A stretch of DNA of 64,000 nt from Chrysomallon squamiferum (GCA_012295275.1 CM022665.1:24230446-24294445), one strand, 5' to 3'. Counted from the stretch's first letter, positions 1-13,379 are shown. The notes: generated from the letters alone by a model not told the origin. Program-made: numbers and translations.

Positions 1-293
1 AAAGGCTTCATCAGCCTTGTGAAATGAGGAAAATAAAACAGATTTTATGTATATTTGTATTGGCACACATTTGCCGTGATCTTCCTCTGCACTCAGTAAC
101 ACTGAACCAGCTTAATTTTATTTGATTGCATGGATAACATATTTATGCTTCAATGGAAATAAAGTGAAAAGAGGTTTTTTAATTTATTTATTTTTTATTA
201 TCTTTTTAATCAAACTATAACACTTGGCAAATAATATCAGTTTTTAATACTTCAAAATAAAGCTTGATAAGTACAGTCAAAAGGATATAATAC

Positions 294-296
<3 letters not shown>

Positions 297-355
<59 letters not shown>

Positions 356-477
356 TTTTTTTTTTTTTTTTATATTACATATTTATTTTTTGCTCATATT
401 TATTTATTTTTTTTTTTTTGTAAACTATTAAGACTTCTTAATTTATCATTTGTTTTTTTTTTTTTTTTTTTTTTTTT
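297..477 (+). repeat. (TTA)n array followed by poly-T runs
   Basis: A TTA array covers 297-354, followed by a T run to 371. A further uninterrupted T run lies at 453-477. Confidence 0.95.
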
Positions 478-1230
478 CCTGCAGATTTACTTTCATATTT
501 CTATTTTTCTTCAAGAGGAAGTAATATTTTATCATGCATATAATTATATTTCGTCAGACATTATCAACATGTTATCTATCCTTTGAATTTACTTACTTTC
601 CACTAATCCACTGAAAAATACAATGTGTCCATTGAAAACTTTACCAACAAGACTCTTTTATTCACACCTTGACATAACAAAAGTTACACTGTACACTTCT
701 CACAGCTTGTTCAAAGAACAAAGTCTTGTTCAGACAAATCAATATACTCAAACACGATATCTTCACAGAGCTTTGAACAAAAAGTCCTGACTGCTTTTTA
801 AAAAAAAACTACTTCTACTCTTGTTTGCACCAGCCTGTTTTGTTAATATGAGGACAAGATTTGTCCATCTGAACAAAAGTATTTGCAAACACTATTCATC
901 TTTGATCCCATGTTGTCTGCATGTGTTTTATAAGTGTGCACAGAAGTGGGATTTTTTTAAATCTTTTTTCTGTGTATGTTTACATTTCGTCTTTTACTTT
1001 GCAGACTGCATGTGTATACTTTTGTTGAAGTTTTCTGTATACATTCAGCCACTTCATAATCAATACCAGGCTTTCTTTGTCTTATTTTAGATATGGTTTT
1101 GAGATGAATTTATCAAAAGAAAATGGTTATGTATACACATGTATGTTTATATTTTTGTATGAACGTAATTATGCACATATCTGTGTAATGTGGAAACGTG
1201 TGTATATGTATGTATGTGTGTATGTTTGTT

Positions 1231-1233
<3 letters not shown>

Positions 1234-1276
<43 letters not shown>

Positions 1277-1285
1277 TGTGTGTGT
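1234..1285 (+). repeat. (TG)n microsatellite
   Basis: TG dinucleotides, interrupted once by TTT near 1273. Confidence 0.95.
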
Positions 1286-2270
1286 CATTGAGCTACCCTC
1301 TCCTTAAAGAAATATTCAAAGAAAAGTTTTATTTATTATTAATCTTTGACTTGAAATATATCTATTGTCAAACAAAAAAACGGTTTTCTGACTCATTTCT
1401 GCTAATAAAATATTTATGACTGAAATGTATATTCTTTAATTATAAAGTATTTATAACAGTGAAATTATATATTGTTAAGATAAAATAATTCACAGCTTTG
1501 TATTTCTATAATGCTTTAACAGTTCACATTCAGAAACTTTTTATAGTGGTCTTGGTTTACATTTTATTTATTATTTGCAACCAGAGAATATTTTTCAAGT
1601 TGAAACTAGTATTTATGTTCAACTTCAAACATTTTTTAAATTTAACTGTTTTTCTTTTCTTTGGGGTATCCAGAGTATTCATTTCAACAAAAATAATATT
1701 TACAAGAATCAGTTTGATACATCTTAAGTTTAAAAAACCCCAATAAATATCTTTTGATTGATTCATCAGTCTACCTGCAAAAATGCAATAAAATTATTAT
1801 TTTTATTTTTTTTATTTTTAAATTTAGGTTAATGTATTTCTTTCTTGCAGTCTCCATGAAAATAATATAATTTTTGCAAGAAAAAAAATGAAATTAAAAT
1901 CTTTGTATTATTTATTGCCATCAGGCCTAACTCTGAACAAAAGGATCATAAAAAATTTCATAAAGATTTGTATAAAAAAGAAGCTGATATTAATGCATGG
2001 ACTGTTGTCATGTTCCATTGTTAAAATTGTTATTGCTGTGCAATGATGTCCCATAAACATGTCTGACTTTCAACACCAATTCATAAGTCTCTCTTGGGTT
2101 CTTCTGTCTTTCTCTGTGTCTTACTTTCTTTCTTTTATTCTTTACTGTGTTGTTTTTCTCAGGTTTTTTTTTCTCTATCTTTGTCTACCTATTTTATTTC
2201 TTCAATATTTCTGTTTCTCTCTCTCCAGTCTCTTTCTATTTCTGTCTGTCTCTTTTGGTCTGACTTTGTA

Positions 2271-2272
<2 letters not shown>

Positions 2273-2361
<89 letters not shown>
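2273..2361 (+). repeat. (TC)n microsatellite, 89 bp uninterrupted
   Basis: A pure TC array, set within a wider TC/TCTG-rich stretch (about 2085-2500). Confidence 0.97.
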
Positions 2362-2365
<4 letters not shown>

Positions 2366-2504
2366 GTATCTATCTATTTATGTCTGTCTCTCTTTCTGTC
2401 TGACCCTATGTATCTCTGTCTCTCTATCTATCTGTATGTCTGTATTTATCTATATCTATCCTTCTCTCTCACTTTCTTACTCTTTCCTCCTTTTTTATCC
2501 CCAT

Positions 2505-3110
2505 CTTTTGGACTGAGGCAGGCCAGTTTTGCACACCAGATGGCATTGCAACTGGAAAGCCATAACTTGTGTTTTATTGGAAATGAGTTCCTTGCTCTTC
2601 CACTACATAAACCATTCCACCTTGTCACCAACTTCATTATTCGACATGCTTTATGGTCTGACATTTTGGACCATCTGAGACAGACCTAGTGTGCTTGGGG
2701 ATTCTGCAAAAAAGTCTCGCAAGGCAATCACTCAGTATAGTTTCCTGGTAATATTTTTTTTTTTACTTCTTCCTTTTTTTTTTTTTTTTTTTTACTTTTT
2801 TCTTCACTGGGGTTTTAGCAGTTAGCCTTTTGTGCAGGCTCTTCTGAAGCTTGTTGGGAGTCCCTTATCCAATTGTTCGCATTACTGTCCTAATGATGCC
2901 AGGCAAAGAGGGGTCTTGCTGAAGGCAAAATTAATCATTATCATTATAAGGATTATGTATGAATTCGCAGAAAACAGGAAACAAGGCCTGGCAAGTTCAC
3001 TAAGAAGTCTTTATTACAGGCAGACTTAGCCAGAGATTGTTTGAAAAACTCACAGTTTGTATGGTCACTGCTGATTAATCGCATTTCACAAATGGAACGA
3101 AAAAAAGATG
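2505..3110. other. Complex non-repetitive island
   Basis: Sequence of normal complexity split by a T/TTTA stretch at 2750-2800. An open frame covers 2510-2689 but matches no family I know and lacks a convincing donor. A candidate conserved non-coding element, with a weak CTCF-like motif. Confidence 0.3.
2533..2546 (+). promoter_or_regulatory. Weak CTCF-like site, two mismatches
   Basis: ACACCAGATGGCAT shares the CCAGATGGCA core with the site at 39864 and matches 12 of 14 pattern positions. It sits in a complex island (2505-2700). Confidence 0.25.
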
Positions 3111-3229
3111 GGTTTTAATTGAGGTTTTTTTTTCTTCCTTTTTTCTTTGTCTGTTTTCGTTACAATGACTATCTTGAATTTGGTGATTGTGGATTCCGTT
3201 ACATTATCATAACCCTAATTGAAATCATC

Positions 3230-3255
3230 TTTTTTTTTTTTTTTTTTTTTTTTTT
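3230..3255 (+). repeat. Poly-T run
   Basis: Uninterrupted T26. Confidence 0.9.
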
Positions 3256-3384
3256 ATCCAAAAGATTAACATTTATTTCTGTCAGAGAAATGCTTGTTTG
3301 ATAATAGAAAGGGATTAAATCCTTCTGTCGGTGTTATTGTTCTTTTTCGTTTTAGGGTTGTAGAAAGTTAAGTAGTTGTTGAAA

Positions 3385-3625
3385 TACGAAGTCACAAATT
3401 GTTCTATTACAATCACTAGTCAATTTGAATATAAACTGTCACTTGTAGATTTTATTACAAATAGTCACTTGTAGATTTTTTTCACAAATTATCACTAATA
3501 TATTTTATTACAATGTGCCACTAGTAGATATGATTACAGATTGTCAGTAGACTTCATTCTAAATTATCACTAGTAGATTTTATTGCACTTTGTAACTAGA
3601 ACGTTTTATTACAAATTGTTGTTGT
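3385..3625 (+). repeat. Decayed tandem repeat, unit about 37 bp, about 6-7 copies
   Basis: Variants of CACTAGTAGATTTTATTACA followed by AATTGT recur every 35-40 bases (for example at 3436, 3465, 3493, 3521, 3568). Copies differ at several positions and by small indels, indicating an old array. Confidence 0.7.
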
Positions 3626-3898
3626 AATTATTTTTTTATTATATTTTAAAATATTTTATAGCATATTGCAGCATCAATAAAATTTTATAAAATTAATATT
3701 TGTTTTATAAAGTGACAGAAACGACACTCTTGTAAAATATGATATCACTGTGTGCGAATGATCTAATAAAACAACAATACAATTATTGCATGTGGTGTTT
3801 ATAATTGAATAGAGACAATATTTAATAAATTTAAGCAGATGATTGATAGGGTGTTTTAAATCTTATGACTAATAGTATTATTATTTTTCCTGGACCAA

Positions 3899-3980
3899 TT
3901 ATTATTAATATTATTATTATTATTTATTTTATTTTTTTTTTTTTTTTTTTTTTTTTTTATTATTATTATTATTATTTTTT
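3899..3980 (+). repeat. (ATT)n and poly-T compound
   Basis: ATT units flank a T run at 3932-3958, with ATT resuming to about 3977. Confidence 0.95.
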
Positions 3981-4094
3981 GGATCTTGTTAATTTTATTA
4001 AAATATTTCAAAATAATAGGTAACATGAAAGCAATATCATTATACATATAGACACATAGATATAAACACAGACATACCTACAATCAGACATATA

Positions 4095-4820
4095 TAGTGG
4101 TACCTTGACTTGCCCCAACTTTCAAGTTTTTCAAGTTATGAGCAGTCACCTGGTCAGTTTTTTGCTTTGATTTGTGAGCCAATATCTGAGTTATTGGTGC
4201 AACGAACAACACAACATCTGCCCAGCATCCCACAACTCACTCATTTACTTCACGTGTTTACCTCACCATGAAAGCATCTCTGTTGTGTTTTGCATGTGTT
4301 TTGTGCTGAATTTTGCCAAATTTATTTTTTTCTGTCCATGGATCATAAGAAAGTGAGTGCAAAGGACAGTGCTGAGAAGAAGAAGCAGATTATATCCATT
4401 GAATTAAAGCTTGAATTCATAGATAAACATGAGTGAAGTGTGCATTTAGTCAACAAGGCTAGGCAGTATGAGTGTAGTACTTATACAATATGTACCATAC
4501 TGAAGCAGAAGGAGTCAGTAAAGGTTGTAACTTCATCCAAAGGTGTAAAAATAATTTGTCTGATCTCCAAGATAAATACACTTTACAAAACCAATTTATT
4601 TCTTTGCATTCTCTTTTATTTTGTTTTTATACAATATTTGTCATTTATAAATACATTTTTCTTATTTAAAAACACGTTACAAAAAAATGAGGTGTTTTTT
4701 GGGGTGGCTGGAATGATTTAATGGTATATCAATTAATTTCAGTTGGGAAAATTGATTTCATATACAAGCAAATTGAGATACGAGCTTGGTCATGGAATGA
4801 ATTAAGTCAAGGTGCCACTA
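4095..4820 (+). mobile_element. Tigger/pogo-family DNA transposon relic (non-autonomous, 726 bp)
   Basis: The ends form imperfect terminal inverted repeats. The left end reads TAGTGGTACCTTGACTT and the right end, reversed, reads TAGTGGCACCTTGACTT. TA dinucleotides flank both sides (4093-4094 and 4821-4822), as expected for the TA target duplication of Tc1/mariner/pogo elements. The sequence near the ends (GAGATACGAGCTTGGTCATG near the right end) has the pattern of Tigger terminal regions. The internal part keeps a fragment of the transposase N-terminus (see 4338-4560). The rest of the transposase, including its catalytic DDE domain, is absent, so the copy cannot move by itself. Confidence 0.82.
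4338..4560 (+). pseudogene. Tigger transposase N-terminal fragment with in-frame stop
   Basis: An ATG at 4338 opens a frame of 32 codons beginning MDHKKVSAKDSAEKKKQI, interrupted by TGA at 4434-4436. It continues in the same frame with residues such as HLVNKARQYECSTYTICTIL and then KQKESVKV. The pattern is a basic start, then (I)xxELKLEFIDKHE, then a second helix and STxxTIL. It fits the N-terminal helix-turn-helix (CENP-B N-terminal/Psq type) of Tigger and jerky transposases, which binds the element ends. The open frame runs on toward 4721, but the later part (poly-Phe and Tyr-rich) does not look like transposase. This is a decayed remnant. Confidence 0.7.
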
Positions 4821-5394
4821 TATTTGCACAACAAATCACACATACATTCTACATGCACTAATAAACACATTTATTTAATAGTATTTGCCAATGATTTTAT
4901 TTTATTTTATCTTACAAATTATACAATCTCTATCGTATTTTTAATTTGTTTTTGTTTATTTTCATTTTAAACTAGTTTTTATTTAATTTTTTCTCTAATT
5001 CTTTTCAAATTTAGTACCATTTTCATTCAGTTATATTTTATTAAAACAAATTTTTTAATTTGTTATTTACATTAAATTTTGTTTTATTGACATTATTATG
5101 GGTTTGTCAAAGTCAAATTTAATTTAATTTTTTTTTATTGAATATTAATTCACAAATATGTCAATCGAGACACAAAACCCTGTACTTAAACTGATGCATT
5201 TGATATTCCTTTTTGTTTTCAATTTTCTTTTTTCTTAATCAATCAAGTTTTCTATTTTATTAAAAAAAAAAATAAAAAATAAAAATTCTTTTAAATGCTA
5301 CCAGGTAATAACACAAAGTGAAATATGATTAACGGTTGAGAAAGACCTGTCATCTTGCACTATGACTGAAATAAACACACTAATGAGACAGTGA

Positions 5395-5700
5395 CACTGA
5401 AATTGAATCCTAACAATTGAAATTAACATGCTTGCATGTCAGCCCGCAGAGAACGTTATTGATTACAAATGACGATGAAATAGATGCACCCTACAGTCTG
5501 CGGAGTGGATCGCGAGAGGGACGTAAAATGCACTAAATAACCACTTCTAAAAGCATGTGTCAAGCCACGATAGCAACTTTTCGTGTGGTTTTTGGAATCA
5601 AGGCTTTTTTTGAGTTTTTTTGTGGAAAAGTTTGATTTTGGATTTGTGATGTTCATTGCAGAATTGATTGTCTTAATGAAATTTGTGACTGGCTGATTGG
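5395..5700. other. Complex non-repetitive island
   Basis: It includes CTGCGGAGTGGATCGCGAG, rare CpG-bearing sequence for this window. A 66-codon minus frame (5456-5656) has no recognisable family. A candidate conserved non-coding element. Confidence 0.3.
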
Positions 5701-7074
5701 AAACAAAATTTCAACGTCACTAATTTTTTTTTCTCTCTCCTTATTCTTGGTTTATTTTTTCTTTTTTTTTTATTTTATCTTTCTTTCTCTTCTTCTCAGT
5801 ATTTTTTATTCACAATTAATCTCTGTTTTTATCACACTTCACATTTTTACTATGAGATCGACCATTTTTCTTTGTAAAATGAGCACCAATATTTTGATAT
5901 CCATTTTAGTGCTGATTTCCTTCTTAGATTTCTTCTGGGTTTTCTGGAGGGGTTATTTAAGGGGGGGTTGAGAGGATTTATGAATCATTTGTCAGTTTTT
6001 CTGTTGCTAAAAGTATGGTAATTTGTGAGGGTTATCATAACAGTTAGCAATATAATACAATGTTTTTTTACAAAATACTGTCCCCCACAAAATTTCTGCT
6101 CAGCATAGAATACATAATTACCCTCAGTGGTGAAGTTAATTATATAAATAAGTAGCTATGTAGATATCAAGATTAGTATACAAAGAGACATTGAAATATG
6201 ATTCTTTATTTACTGAACTGTACACTGTCAAAATGTTTCTTATCACAATTATAATTTTGCTAAATTTTCATAAGTGATGAATCTCCTGATCCATTGGTGT
6301 ACTACAAAATTTTAGTGTACTGTATGTCACCATAAGAAAATCATGTACTGAACCGTATATTTTTTTTGTTTTCTTTTTGTTTTCTTTTTGTTTTATTGTT
6401 TTTTGTTGTTGTTTATTTTTTCATTCTTTTTAAAATGTGTTTGGTCAAAACTAAACCCACCAGTAAGTCTGTGTACTGAAGTTTGTAATATTACATTTTA
6501 ACTGAAAGCAGTCGCTAAATAACAAAAATACAATTGCCATTACATGTAAGTAACAATAACAAGGGAAAGTTAATTTTCATGTCAGATGGAGAATGCTTTG
6601 ACATACAAATAGAGCTTTGGAATATAGTTTAATGATGGAGTGAAAAAAAAAACAAAAAAACATCTGGTTATTCAAAAAACAATTTATCATTGCCATGTAA
6701 TTTATTAATGAAATTATGTGAAATGAAGGGTGAATTTGTATAATATGGCTGAATGGTTGTAAGCAGCAACAAAAAAGAAAAAAAGAAAAAAAAAAAAAGA
6801 AACCTTAGAAAATTAATGTTTCACAAAATTTTTTATTGTTAGCAAATTAATGTTTTCACAACAAAAGAAAAACATTTTAAAAAATGTTTTGAATAAAAAT
6901 CATTTTTTGTTTTGAAATTATTTTTTCAGATGCTTAATGTTTATTTTACCAGACTTTATAATCTAATACTGTTTACTTTTTGTTTTATATAAAAGATGGT
7001 GAATTTGAAATTCAAAAAACCTGTTTCATTCCTAGTATAATATTGATGATCTTTCTGTTCACTGTTTGTGTGTG

Positions 7075-7076
<2 letters not shown>

Positions 7077-7151
<75 letters not shown>
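7077..7151 (+). repeat. (TG)n microsatellite, 75 bp
   Basis: A pure TG array followed by ATGT and (AT)n stretches up to about 7210. Confidence 0.97.
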
Positions 7152-7152
<1 letters not shown>

Positions 7153-7664
7153 CATGTATATATGTATGTATGTATACTTTTAAATTAAAAAAAATATATA
7201 TATATATATTGAAGGAAACAAAAAAGAGATATATATTTATTAAATTCTCAAATCTATGAACATATATATATACACACACACATTTAAAACAATAAATACC
7301 AAATTTATATAAGGCAAATTATTAATAATTTTAAATTAAGAAAAAACAAAATGGACGCCAAAAACAAATGAGGAAAAATAATAAAAATTTTCAGATTGTT
7401 CCATATTAAACCTGACAGTCATTTTCTCCTACAGCTATTCATCACTGTCATTATCTGTCATTTACAATACGATCACAACAGCATCCAACAAACCTGACAT
7501 CTTCATTCATTTTTTTTTCTAATTCTTTTTTTTTTTTTACCTCGTTCTAACTGCAAGATCACTAACAATCCCTCAAGCTTTTGTTCATTGTAAAACATGT
7601 CTTTTGTTATAATCATTTGATGAAAAATTATTCCCCGGACTCCTGTGACCATGTTTTTTATTCC

Positions 7665-7870
7665 TTCTCCTTTTCGTCTTCTGCCTAGCAGATGGCATTT
7701 ATTGCTAAAGGATTTGTGCTGTCAAAAGTTAGAGAACTTGTGCTTTATCTGCAAGAAGCTCATGCCACCCTCCCAAGTCAATTAAAATCTCTTTTCTCTT
7801 GTTGGCTTGTTAAAGGCAGCGATTAGCAACAATTTACAATGAAAAAGACGAAGAAGAAAAGAAATGGCTG
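7665..7870. other. Complex non-repetitive island
   Basis: A 43-codon open frame starts ATGGCATTTATTGC just after a CAG at 7689-7691 and ends TAG. I do not recognise the peptide. More likely regulatory than exonic. Confidence 0.3.
7685..7698 (+). promoter_or_regulatory. Weak CTCF-like site, two mismatches
   Basis: CTAGCAGATGGCAT matches 12 of 14 pattern positions and shares the CAGATGGCA core. It lies at the left edge of a complex island (7665-7870). Confidence 0.25.
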
Positions 7871-8119
7871 TTTAATGAGATATTGCTAACTGGAGTGTAA
7901 ACATGGTACTTGAAAACTGTGCTAGTTTTCATGGTGAGGGGTGTTTTTGTGTTGTGGTATTGTTGAGTTTTAACATTTTGTTGTGTCGTCTGTATAATAA
8001 TATGTCAGTCTTTTCATTAATTCATAAGCTGACTATCCGTGATAATGTGAGTAAATCATTATAAAGTTGTCTCGTCCTCACTTTATCAAGATCTTTTATT
8101 TACCTTTATATGAGATAAT

Positions 8120-8165
8120 AACACACACAAACACACACACACATACACACAAACACACACACACA
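8120..8165 (+). repeat. (CA)n microsatellite, impure
   Basis: ACACACAC units interrupted by AA and AT. One of the minority of CA-on-plus arrays. Confidence 0.9.
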
Positions 8166-8479
8166 ATAAAGAAATAAAATTCTAGATCTTTATCAAAGCT
8201 AATTTTATTTCCTTTTATTAGTTTTCTTATAATAATATTATCATTTTACTTTATATATATAAAATCATTTTATCTTAATAACCTTGGATAATGGTCCTTT
8301 TATATAAAATCCTTTAAAAACTACACATTATAAAAACACCACATTATAAAAACACATTAAGGAACATTATGACATGGAGACTCTTGTTGTTATAACTATA
8401 CACAGTAAACAGTTGAAAAAAACCAACTGTATAAACTTCACATTGTTCACATGACAATATTAATCCAGTACTTTGCAAT

Positions 8480-8790
8480 GACTTAAAACTAAACTGAGTT
8501 ACTTGAATTACAAGTAAACAAATTTCCATATTTAAACTTCAGTTACTATAAAATGACCAAAAAATTTAAATAAAAATGTACTGAATTAGAACATTTACTT
8601 CGGATGATATTTTAACCTTACACTGATACATTTAAAATGTCAACAAATGTATTGAATTACTTGAATTACAATTCTTGCATGTACATTCATTTACCTAAGA
8701 TTATTTTTAAATGGTAATTTTTTTAAATCTGTTGAGCTACTGGAATTACAAGTAAATTTACCTAGGATGACATTTATAAAACTACACTAC
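8480..8790 (+). repeat. Decayed repeat around GAATTACAAGTAAATTTACC
   Basis: Three related blocks (8500-8530, 8655-8700, 8735-8765) share a TTACTTGAATTACAAGTAAA core, followed in two by ATTTACCTA(A/G)GAT. Spacing is 80-155 bp, so the array is degenerate or interrupted. Confidence 0.5.
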
Positions 8791-9738
8791 AATAGCATTA
8801 CAGCTCAACTTGTTCTCACACTGTAAGTTAATTCACTTACAAAACTGGATACTTGAAAATTAGTACTCCCACTGTTGTAAATTAGATAAAGCAATTACAT
8901 ACATCCTTTGTAAGCTGTATTCTGTTAGTTTGACTTTACACTAATGCTGTTTTCCTTTGATGTCATTTGTGTTGTCAGTTGGTGATACTAAACAAAATTT
9001 CTATTTGTGTGTGTTAAGTGACAATAGTGATGGCTAAACAAAATGCTTTAGGCATGATAGATACTGGGATATATGGGGTATTTCCACTTTCATTGGCTAC
9101 CATTTTCATGGAAAATTATCACACACACACAAAAAAATCTCTTTAGAGGTTTCTTTTTGTGTGTGTTTGAGTGAGAGAGAGAGAGATAGAAGACTGGAAT
9201 AGTTAATCCAGAAAAAAAGTAGTAAATATATTTTCTAATATAATCATTTATAAACAAAAATAATGCTGATACTAAAATATTTTGAGATGTCATTATTGAA
9301 TCTGCACTGAAAATATGTTCTTTAAAACTGTAAAATTATCATTGTCTTTCCACAGGAAAAAAAAAAAAAAAAAAAAAGTACAAACAACTATGGAATGTTT
9401 AAGCTGAGTGACAGAATGTAGACAATTCAGTAATTATAAATTATAGATTGAGTGGTGAATAGGAAATGTTGTGTGATTAGGTGCACATGTTCACTTTATA
9501 AATAATAAACTACAGCAATAACATTACAAATGTGCTTAGCTTTTATTTTAATTGTTATTATTTTTTTATGTAAATCAATTTTCTGTCACACTAGTATATT
9601 CATGCAGGTATATTATAAAATATATAATAAAGTTGAATTATATAGGAGATATAACTTATGATTTCCAGTTATCACATTGTATTTTGATTTGTCTGTATCT
9701 GAACCCTTTCATTCATCTATTATATATGTGCATCTGTC

Positions 9739-9742
<4 letters not shown>

Positions 9743-9791
<49 letters not shown>
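9743..9791 (+). repeat. (TG)n microsatellite
   Basis: A pure TG array preceded by (TCTG)3. Confidence 0.95.
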
Positions 9792-9792
<1 letters not shown>

Positions 9793-10019
9793 GGTGGTGT
9801 GTTGGTGTACAAAAGGGAGAGATGAGGGAAGTGGAAAAGAAAGAGGAAGAGGAAGAAAGAGAAAATGAATTTAAATTTAAAAACATAAAGATAACATCCT
9901 CTTTCTTAGACATTAATTTTCAGTTTACTAGAAACTTACCTGAATCAAAATCTTCCAAAGCTTAACAAACATATTTTCCAATGCATGAGAAGGTAAATAA
10001 AAAATATTGCTTGCTCTTA

Positions 10020-10142
10020 ACTGGTAACTGTAACCCACGGAGCAGTATCAGTGGCTTTCCTTTCATATCATAATTATACAAGAAACATATGACTGACATG
10101 TAATATCAGTTGCTATTAAAATGTGCTGAGAAGTCATTTATC
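10020..10142 (+). mobile_element. SINE-body fragment sharing sequence with 17918-17990
   Basis: The block from TTTCATATCATAATTATACA to ATTAAAATGTGCTGAGA aligns, with about 70% identity by eye, to the body of the SINE relic at 17750-18000. No tRNA-like head is recognisable next to it. Confidence 0.4.
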
Positions 10143-10184
10143 AAATGTTCGTTTATTCTAATAGATGATCTGCTGTTTGAAGTA

Positions 10185-10640
10185 TCAAGTATCAATTACT
10201 GTGACTGAGCATTAAGGCAGTTCTGTATAATATAATGTAGTCCCACCATATACATTATATCACTGAATACTTAAGATAAAATCAGCTGTTACACTGGACG
10301 TGTAGATTAAGAAAAAAAACCTAGATAAAATAACTATGAAGTGTCAGTGATTGTAACTGAGTGCTGTGTAATGTAATGCAGTCCTATGGAATTCATTACA
10401 TCAAGAATACATATGATAACATGAAATGTTAACGCTGAACAATTAGATTAACAAAACTATGTAGTTTAAAAATGAGATATAAAATAGTCATTTGAAATTT
10501 AATACACGTGCTTCACAACAGCTAGCTCTGATTAGCATGTTAATTTTTTTCATTTCATTTCATTTCAGTTTATTACATAACTGAATACTTATGATAAAAT
10601 GAGCTGTTAACACTGGAGAACTAGATTCACAATGAAATTA
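10185..10640 (+). repeat. Decayed tandem repeat, unit about 170-190 bp, about 3 copies
   Basis: Blocks with the order ATTACATCA, GAATACTTATGATAAAAT, GCTGTTAACACTGGA and TAGATTAACAA recur near 10255, 10395 and 10570. The first two also share an upstream (T)GTAACTGAG and TGTAATGTAATGCAGTC segment. Divergence is high. Confidence 0.6.
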
Positions 10641-12809
10641 TCAATCATGTTAAAATTACTTTAGACATAAATGATAATAAATTATTAACAGTGATTCAAG
10701 CACATTCAACATGGACAAGAACTTAGGTATATAAAAAAAAGTTTAATATATTTACATACAAAGTGATTCAGGTAAATCTGACATGGGAACAGTCTGTCTT
10801 TTTATAAAGAATATTAAATTCAGAACAAAATATATCACATATTATTATATGGTTAATTTAAATCATGATTCCATCAAAGAACTGTTTATGGTTTTTCTGT
10901 CATGCTCACAGTCTCTGTCTTTATCATATAATTTTGTATAAGACAAGAAAGGGGGTAGATCCAGCAAAATTATGGGTGAGGGTAATTTTTTTTGACATTT
11001 CCATCAGAGATTTGCTGAGTCATGTTTGTCATTAACACAATCTGTGATATCACCAGAAAGAACAATACGTATTACTGTTTAATATACTTATAGGAGATCA
11101 AAGAATATTTTTGTTTTAAATCAGTTCATTCAGATAATATTTACAGTATAATTAACAGATACATAAACAAACAAAAATATTAACAACATGCCTCAGATGA
11201 ATGGTTTTGAATACAAATATAAAAGATCAAAGACTCTAACGAGAAATTACCTGCTCTGAGCATCAAGATGATACAGGTAATTGAATAAACAAGTTGTTTT
11301 ATCAGCTCACACAGGTGTGAAAAACACTGATCTACCTATAGGTACTAATTATGATCATTCAAGTATGACAATGACCCTGCTGTGACTGTGTTAACAAAAA
11401 AACTCCAAAGTAAACGAGATTATACTAAAACTGATTTATATAGGTACTACTAAGAGGAATGCTTTTGTTGGGATTAGTGAGGGATTACTGTTAAACATAT
11501 ATTTAGAAAAGAAGAAAAAAAGACAGTGAAAAGATCTTTCTTATTGGATGATACAGCACTCAAGTATGTTTTAATTGGATACTTCTACTTTTCCTGATAA
11601 AGAATGTTTTGTTTTTATTATTATTACTTTTGTTTTTGGATCTGACGCGAGCAGTTCTAGGTATAATATTCAGATGTGGAGTTTTAATATATTTTTTAAG
11701 CATATCAGAATTGTACTCTGAAAAGGTATAGAATTTGTGTTTTGTAATGGTTTAATGTTACTAATACAAATAATGTTATATGTGAAAATTATTTACGTGG
11801 TACTTTCTGCATTTTCTTTTCATAATTAAGATGAAACCAGAACACTATCGATAATTTTTATTATTATTACTGCTTCAAAATATAATGGTAAATTGTGAAA
11901 ACATGTTTATCCTGAATCTAACTCTTTAAAAAAATACAATAACATTTTGCTATTATTTTTAATTTTTCTCATACTATTTATATTAAGACATTAATTTTGC
12001 CTTTTTTGTATCACAGCAAACACTGACCATTAAATCCTTCATTAGTAAGAGTATGATACTGAAGGGAGTAAGTCAGTTTTTTCTAGTGCCTCAGTCTTCA
12101 GTGATAATTTGATATGCTCAATTGTTTTTCTTTAATTGTACAGACAACTCATCTGAAAGGATTTTATACTTTTGCTTGATTATTTAAATAAATCATGTAA
12201 GTGTTTATAGGCATGTGTTATATATAAATATTATTATCATTATCATGACACTTCTCTTCATTACTAACTTTTATCAACAATGACGCTTAACTTTTTCTAT
12301 TATATCTGACATGTGCTCAAAAATCACAGTTCACAAAGCACATTCTACTTTAAAAGATTACTATTAATACAATAATACTTTGTATTATATTGTTTTTAAA
12401 CCGTTTTAAAATGACATACACTGAATGGTTTGAGGAAGTTGGTTTTCTTTTATTGTCTCTCATATATGAGTTATCAAATGGAGGCCAGGGAAAAGAAAAT
12501 AATGTGATGTCAGATATAAAAATTTAATCTCAGTAAAAAAAAAATATGTGTCAGCTTTTATCAGGTATGTTTGTGTTTTTAAGAAATGTTGTTTATTTAA
12601 ATAAGATTCAGAATTATAAAATATTACATTATAATAAAATAAGATAGGCAGTCTGTACATTTTTATGACATTTTAGTACTAAATAACCCCCTTATCAATT
12701 TATCTTCATAGTTTTTTTCCTTTATTTATTATTTTTTTGTTTGTTTGGTTAGTTGGTTTTTTTTTTTCTTTGTTTATTGAAGTTTTTATGTTTATTTTTT
12801 TATTGACTT

Positions 12810-12975
12810 TTTTTTCTCTCTCTCTTTCACTTATTGCCTGCCTGCCTGTTTCTTTCTCTCTTTCATTCTCGGGTTCTTTTTGTTTTTTCTTATCTATCTC
12901 TCTCTATTTATTTATTTTCCATTCCCTCCCTCTCTCTTTCTTTCTTTCTCTCTCTCTCTGTCTTTTTTCTCTCAC
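12810..12975 (+). repeat. CT-rich imperfect tract
   Basis: CTCTCT, CTTT, CTGC and TTTA units in mixed order. It is the source of a Ser/Leu/Phe-only open frame, which is not a gene. Confidence 0.9.
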
Positions 12976-13379
12976 TATCTGTTTATCTAAATATCTTTAA
13001 GCATCATTATTAACAAAATTTTTCCACTGCGCTCCCTTCCCATCCCATCCTATCCCAGTAACAGCATCCACTTTTTAATTACAAGATAGGATGATAAAAG
13101 GTAATTGAAAAAATATTTTAAAAACTGAGTTAAGTTACAAAATTACAGGTTTAGAGAAGCATAAAAAAATATAAAAGGAAACAAATTTTAAATGTGAAAT
13201 AAGAAAAATATATATATTTTTTAAATTTTGAAATGTGTTTCTAGCAGATAACAAAATGAAAACATAATTAAAGATATAAAGAAATAAAAAAAAAAAAGTT
13301 AAAAAAAAGTCGAAGACTAATATTATTAACAACTTGTGTGGCTGTTCATTATTAAAACTTCAACTTTGTACAGAGTTGA

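Noticed and set aside
1077-1419. Frames with long VCVCVC runs
   Set aside because: They are translations of the (TG)n array and have no other protein-like content.
2059-2516. Frames of 114 and 140 codons rich in SLSLSL
   Set aside because: These are products of the (TC)n array; no domain and no splice support.
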